Program-made: the position numbers and the translations under genes
Shown here: piece by piece, positions 60,403-64,000 of the stretch
Layout: each line of letters begins with the position of its first letter
Position numbering within the stretch: the stretch's first letter is position 1
Assembly: GCF_003852315.1 (NCBI RefSeq)
Contig: NZ_CP027762.1
Location: 4,569,501-4,633,500, forward strand
DNA length: 64,000 bases
Source: Pseudomonas sp. LBUM920
GTDB lineage: Bacteria > Pseudomonadota > Gammaproteobacteria > Pseudomonadales > Pseudomonadaceae
Direction: 5' to 3'
Notes under the pieces: generated by a model
Database searches by the model: none
The model's input: the letters and a program-made list of their open reading frames with translations, nothing else
What the model was told of the DNA's origin: nothing

Positions 60403-62130
60403 ATGCGGCATCTGTTTACCTTTCTACTGGTAATGTTCGCGGGATTCGCCCAGGCCGCGCCGGGCAACCCTTTTGAAAGCAAACCCGATTTCCTCCCGGT
60501 GGGCAAAGCCTTCACCTTTACCTCCGAACGCCTGGAGTCTGGCGAGACCCAGCTGTATTGGCAGATTGCCGACGGTTACTACCTGTACCAGCAACGCATG
60601 AAGTTCGACGGCCTGGCCGACAAACCGGCGTTACCGCAGGGCGAAGCCCACAGCGACGAGTTCTTTGGCGAACAGCAAGTGTATCGCCAGGGCCTGGAAG
60701 TGAAGATTCCGGCCGGCGCCACCGGCCAGGTCAAGCTCGGCTGGCAGGGTTGTGCCGATGCCGGCCTGTGCTACCCGCCACAGTCGATCACCGTGGACCT
60801 GGGCGGCAACCCCGCCGTCGCCGCCACCGCACAAGCCCAGGACCAGAGCCTGGCCAGCGGCCTGCAACAGCGCAGCCTGGGCTGGAGCCTGCTGGTGTTC
60901 TTTGGTCTGGGCCTGCTGCTGGCATTTGCCCCGTGTTCGCTGCCGATGCTGCCGATTCTGGCAGGCCTGGTGGTCGGCAGTGGCGCGAGCCCGCGTCGTG
61001 GTTTCGCGCTGGCCAGCAGCTACGTGATATGCATGGCGCTGGTATATGCAGCGCTGGGCGTACTGGCCGCGCTGCTCGGCGGCAACCTCGCTGCATGGCT
61101 GCAAACGCCTTGGATCCTTGGCAGTTTCGCCGCGCTGTTTGTGATCCTCGCCCTGCCAATGTTTGGTTTCTTTGAACTGCAATTACCGGCCTTCCTGCGT
61201 GATCGCCTGGACAACGTCAGCCGTCAGCAAAGCGGTGGCAGCCTGGTGGGCGCCGGCATTCTCGGTGCACTCTCCGGCTTGCTGGTGGGGCCGTGCATGA
61301 CTGCGCCACTGGCCGGCGCGCTGCTGTATATCGCCCAGAGCGGCAATGCGTTGCACGGTGGCCTGATCCTCTTCGCCATGGGCATCGGCATTGGCATCCC
61401 GCTGTTGCTGCTGGTGACGGTGGGCAACCGCTTCCTGCCGAAACCGGGCACCTGGATGAACGTGCTCAAGGGCGTCTTCGGCTTCCTGTTCCTGGGCATC
61501 GCAGTGCTGATGATTCGCCCGGTGGTCGGCGAAAGCCTGTGGCTCGGCCTGTGGGGCGTATTGGCCCTGGTGATGGCTTACTGCGGCTGGGGCCTGGCGC
61601 GCGAATACGGGCTGGCGGCCAAAGTGTTTGGCGCCGGCTCCCTGGTGCTGGGCCTGTGGGGCGCAGTGCTGGTGGTGGGCGCGGCCGGTGGCAGCGACGA
61701 CCTCTGGGAACCGCTGAAGGTCTACGGTGGCTCGCGGGTTGCCGCTGCACCGAGCGCCCATGACGCGTTCATGACCATCAATGACCCGGCCGTGCTGCAA
61801 ACCCAGCTCGACAGTGCCAAGGCCCAGGGAAAATGGGTGCTGGTGGATTACTACGCCGACTGGTGCGTGTCGTGCAAGATCATGGAAAAACAGGTATTCG
61901 GCCAACCTGAGGTGATGGACGCCTTGAAAGATGTGCGCCTGCTGCGCCTCGACGTCACCGCCGATAACGCTGCCAGCCGTGAGCTGCTCGGTCGCTACAA
62001 GGTGCCGGGGCCACCGAGCTTTGTGTGGATCGGCCCGGACGGTGAAGAACGCCGCGCCCAACGCATCACCGGCGAAGTGGATGCCGCCGCCTTCCTGCAA
62101 CGCTGGACGCAAACCCGAGACGCACGCTGA
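60403..62130 (+). CDS. dsbD: Thiol:disulfide interchange protein DsbD
   Basis: A 575-residue DsbD: signal peptide (FTFLLVMFAGFAQA); an immunoglobulin-like alpha domain with GWQGCADAGLCYPPQ; a membrane domain of about eight helices with FAPCSLPMLPILAGL and GPCMTAPLAGAL; a C-terminal thioredoxin domain with YADWCVSCKIMEK. It transfers electrons from cytoplasmic thioredoxin to periplasmic thiol proteins. ATG 60403 is favoured over the in-frame TTG 60397, with TAAGG 5-9 bases before. Its stop overlaps the next ATG (TGATG). Confidence 0.94.
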   Translation: MRHLFTFLLVMFAGFAQAAPGNPFESKPDFLPVGKAFTFTSERLESGETQLYWQIADGYYLYQQRMKFDGLADKPALPQGEAHSDEFFGEQQVYRQGLEVKIPAGATGQVKLGWQGCADAGLCYPPQSITVDLGGNPAVAATAQAQDQSLASGLQQRSLGWSLLVFFGLGLLLAFAPCSLPMLPILAGLVVGSGASPRRGFALASSYVICMALVYAALGVLAALLGGNLAAWLQTPWILGSFAALFVILALPMFGFFELQLPAFLRDRLDNVSRQQSGGSLVGAGILGALSGLLVGPCMTAPLAGALLYIAQSGNALHGGLILFAMGIGIGIPLLLLVTVGNRFLPKPGTWMNVLKGVFGFLFLGIAVLMIRPVVGESLWLGLWGVLALVMAYCGWGLAREYGLAAKVFGAGSLVLGLWGAVLVVGAAGGSDDLWEPLKVYGGSRVAAAPSAHDAFMTINDPAVLQTQLDSAKAQGKWVLVDYYADWCVSCKIMEKQVFGQPEVMDALKDVRLLRLDVTADNAASRELLGRYKVPGPPSFVWIGPDGEERRAQRITGEVDAAAFLQRWTQTRDAR

Positions 62131-62975
62131 TGCTGACCCTGACCATCGGCACCTTCGCCATCGCCCTGAATCACATCCTGCTGATCAGCGCGTTGATACT
62201 CGCCACCCTGGTGGGCTGGCGGGTGGCCAAGCGTGGCGGCGAAAACCCAGAATCGGTGCTGTTCACCCTGTTCCTGCTGGGCATGCTGGCCGCGCGCGTC
62301 AGCTTTGTCGTGATGTACTGGAGCGATTACAGCCGCGATCCCCTGCAGATGGTCGACCTGCGCGACGGCGGTTTCCTCGCCTGGCCCGGCGTGATTGCAC
62401 TGGTACTCGGCGCGCTGTTATACGGCTGGCGCCGCCCTGCCCTGCGCAAACCGTTGAGCGCCGGCGTGGTCACCGGCTTAGTGTTCTGGGGCCTGACCAG
62501 TTTATCGCTGAGCCTGTACGACAAAGGCGCGCAACTGCCGGACATCACCTTGCGCAACGCCAATGGCGACGTGGTGCAACTGGCCGACTACAAAGGCGGC
62601 CCGCTGGTGATCAACCTCTGGGCCACCTGGTGCCCACCGTGCCGCCGGGAAATGCCGGTACTGGAGCGCGCCCAGCACCAGCGCCCCGACGTGACCTTCC
62701 TGTTCGTCAACCAGGCCGAAAGCATGCAAAGCGTCAGCACCTTCCTCGCGACCCAAGGCCTGACCCTCGACAACGTATTGTTTGACGCCAGCGGCCGACT
62801 CGGCCAGGCCGTGGGCTCCATGGCCTTGCCGACCACGCTGTTCTACCAAGCCGATGGGCGCCTGATCAACAGCCACCTCGGTGAGCTGTCCCAAGCCAGC
62901 CTGGCCCGTGCCATGGAACCCTTCGACACCGCCCCTGAAAGGAAACCGACATGCCAAGCCTCCGCCACCTGCTGA
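62130..62975 (+). CDS. Membrane-anchored TlpA-like thioredoxin
   Basis: A 281-residue protein. About four N-terminal transmembrane helices (residues 5-125; the segment SVLFTLFLLGMLAARVSFVV resembles prolipoprotein diacylglyceryl transferase-type helices) are followed by a TlpA/ResA-type thioredoxin domain with CPPC at 168-171 (NLWATWCPPCRREMPVLERA) and cis-Pro in ALPTTLF. It corresponds in position to PA2477 of P. aeruginosa. Its role is probably periplasmic disulfide reduction fed by DsbD. It overlaps dsbD by one base and dsbG by 25 bases, so the three genes form one operon. Confidence 0.88.
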   Translation: MLTLTIGTFAIALNHILLISALILATLVGWRVAKRGGENPESVLFTLFLLGMLAARVSFVVMYWSDYSRDPLQMVDLRDGGFLAWPGVIALVLGALLYGWRRPALRKPLSAGVVTGLVFWGLTSLSLSLYDKGAQLPDITLRNANGDVVQLADYKGGPLVINLWATWCPPCRREMPVLERAQHQRPDVTFLFVNQAESMQSVSTFLATQGLTLDNVLFDASGRLGQAVGSMALPTTLFYQADGRLINSHLGELSQASLARAMEPFDTAPERKPTCQASATC

Positions 62976-63712
62976 CCCTGCTGCCGCTGACGCTCGCGGC
63001 CACTCTGGCCCAGGCCGAAGACTGGCCGGCACCGATCAAACAGATCGAAGCCAAAGGCGCCAAGATTCTTGGCAAGTTCGATGCGCCCAGCGGCCTCACA
63101 GGCTACGCCGCGCAGTACCAGAACCGTGGCATGGCGCTGTACCTGACCGCCGACGGTAAAAGTGTGATTGCCGGCAACCTGTACGACGCCGAGGGTAAAG
63201 ACCTGAGCAGCGCGCCCCTGGAAAAACTGGTGTACGCGCCGATGGCCAAGGAAGTCTGGGCCAAGATGGAACACAGCAACTGGATTCAGGACGGCGATAA
63301 AAACGCGCCACGTATCGTCTACCTGTTCAGCGACCCCAACTGCCCGTACTGCAACATGTTCTGGGAACAGGCACGGCCGTGGGTAAAAGCCGGCAAGGTG
63401 CAGTTGCGCCACATCATGGTGGGCATTATCCGTGAGGACAGCCCGGGCAAGTCGGCTGCGCTGTTCGCCGCCAAAGACCCGCAAAAAGCTCTGGAAGAAC
63501 ACGAAGCCGCCGGTAAAGGCAGCAAATTGCAGGCGCTGGACAAGATCCCGGCGGATATCGAAGCCAAGCTCGATGCCAACATGAAGTTGATGGAAGAGCT
63601 GGAATTGTCGGCGACGCCGGCGATTTTCTATCTGGATGACAAGGGCGGGTTGCAGCAACAGCAAGGCGCGCCGTCGCCGGACAAACTGGCGAAGATTCTG
63701 GGGCCGAAGTAA
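62951..63712 (+). CDS. dsbG: Thiol:disulfide interchange protein DsbG
   Basis: A 253-residue periplasmic protein with signal peptide (HLLTLLPLTLAATLAQA, cleavage near 22), a DsbC/DsbG dimerisation domain (about 25-90), and a thioredoxin domain with CPYC at 131-134 (FSDPNCPYCNMFWEQARPW). DsbG isomerises disulfides or rescues sulfenylated cysteines and is kept reduced by DsbD. ATG 62951 lies inside the preceding gene; CTGAAAGGAAACCGAC provides a good ribosome binding site. Confidence 0.92.
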   Translation: MPSLRHLLTLLPLTLAATLAQAEDWPAPIKQIEAKGAKILGKFDAPSGLTGYAAQYQNRGMALYLTADGKSVIAGNLYDAEGKDLSSAPLEKLVYAPMAKEVWAKMEHSNWIQDGDKNAPRIVYLFSDPNCPYCNMFWEQARPWVKAGKVQLRHIMVGIIREDSPGKSAALFAAKDPQKALEEHEAAGKGSKLQALDKIPADIEAKLDANMKLMEELELSATPAIFYLDDKGGLQQQQGAPSPDKLAKILGPK

Positions 63713-63809
63713 TCGGCGTTTCCCTGAGAATGTTTCAGGCCTGCGCAACATAAAACGAGCAACGCAAATTCATAAAAAACTGATGAAGACTTGAGCCTTG
63801 ACGCAGAAA

Positions 63810-63837
63810 ATCCGATGCCCAAACAGGCATCGGATTC
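63810..63837. terminator. Hairpin terminator between convergent genes
   Basis: ATCCGATGCC and GGCATCGGAT form a perfect 10-base stem with loop CAAACA; A4 on the left and TCTATTTC on the right. It serves dsbG and, on the minus strand, the partial gene at the window edge. Confidence 0.75.
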
Positions 63838-63913
63838 TATTTCGTAAAGCCAACGATCAGATCATAAACACAGCTGTTTGAGATCAGGCACGTCTGCCAG
63901 ATGTCTCTTTGCG

Positions 63914-64000
63914 CTACCGCCGATTGGCGACGTCGAGATCCGCCTCATCCTCACCGAGGCCAGACAGATGAGTGCCTTGGATCAACGGCCCATAACGGCG
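63914..64000 (-). CDS. Possible 3' end of a minus-strand gene
   Basis: Twenty-eight codons are open from the window edge to a TAG at 63914-63916, reading RRYGPLIQGTHLSGLGEDEA and continuing DLDVANRR. The composition looks protein-like and a terminator hairpin lies about 80 bases beyond the stop. No family can be named from so short a piece. Confidence 0.35.
   Translation of the reverse strand, partial: RRYGPLIQGTHLSGLGEDEADLDVANRR

Overview
The window is chromosomal DNA from a fluorescent Pseudomonas, most likely of the P. fluorescens group. The evidence is high-GC Pseudomonas-style codon use, about a dozen REP doublets built on GTGGGAGCGGGCTTGCTCGCGAA-like arms, a pyoverdine gene pair (pvdH, MbtH) behind a PvdS-type promoter, the NAGGN osmoprotectant genes, and dsb and min clusters in the Pseudomonas order. 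No tRNA, rRNA, CRISPR array, prophage or transposase was seen.

Layout. 1-4004: end of the N-acetylglutaminylglutamine amide (NAGGN) operon, namely amidotransferase, Ngg-type synthetase and M42 peptidase, the last separated by a dense inverted array of REP-like units. 4078-9937: YheU, a CsrA-family regulator, an SDR oxidoreductase, small membrane proteins, an LTA-synthase-like sulfatase-fold enzyme and an ankyrin protein. 10049-15919: acyl-CoA synthetase, DUF3509 protein (possible sigma-54 promoter), orphan LuxR-type HTH protein, an MFS/cupin pair in which the acireductone-dioxygenase-like cupin has lost most metal ligands, and aroC. 16063-22002: hydrolases, prmB, smrB, folE, glutaredoxin. 22106-26064: a citrate-type transporter plus a split AtuA-like pair, divergent from a LysR regulator. 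26165-28460: GST, aminotransferase and a divergent MarR regulator with twin palindromic operators.

28649-44111 is dominated by purine catabolism: an AzgA-type purine permease, then (beyond a LysE exporter and a 1758-residue toxin-like protein) uraH, puuE, uraD, alc, allA, puuD, a xanthine/uracil-type permease and an OmpK/Tsx-like channel. Together they import purines, oxidise urate through membrane PuuD and degrade it through 5-hydroxyisourate, OHCU and allantoin to glyoxylate and urea. Palindromes TTGTATACAA/TTGTACACAA in the control regions suggest one GntR-type repressor encoded elsewhere.

44221-54638: patatin-like phospholipase, LpxL acyltransferase, minCDE, a RluA-type pseudouridine synthase, M18 aminopeptidase, an MscS channel and an exported M20 amidohydrolase. 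54752-57319: MbtH and pvdH with their PvdS box, then REPs and a highly structured repeat containing a perfect three-way-junction fold. 57320-63712: an AmpDh3-like amidase and a DsbRS-like two-component system divergent from dsbD, a TlpA-like membrane thioredoxin and dsbG. The last bases probably hold the 3' end of a minus-strand gene.
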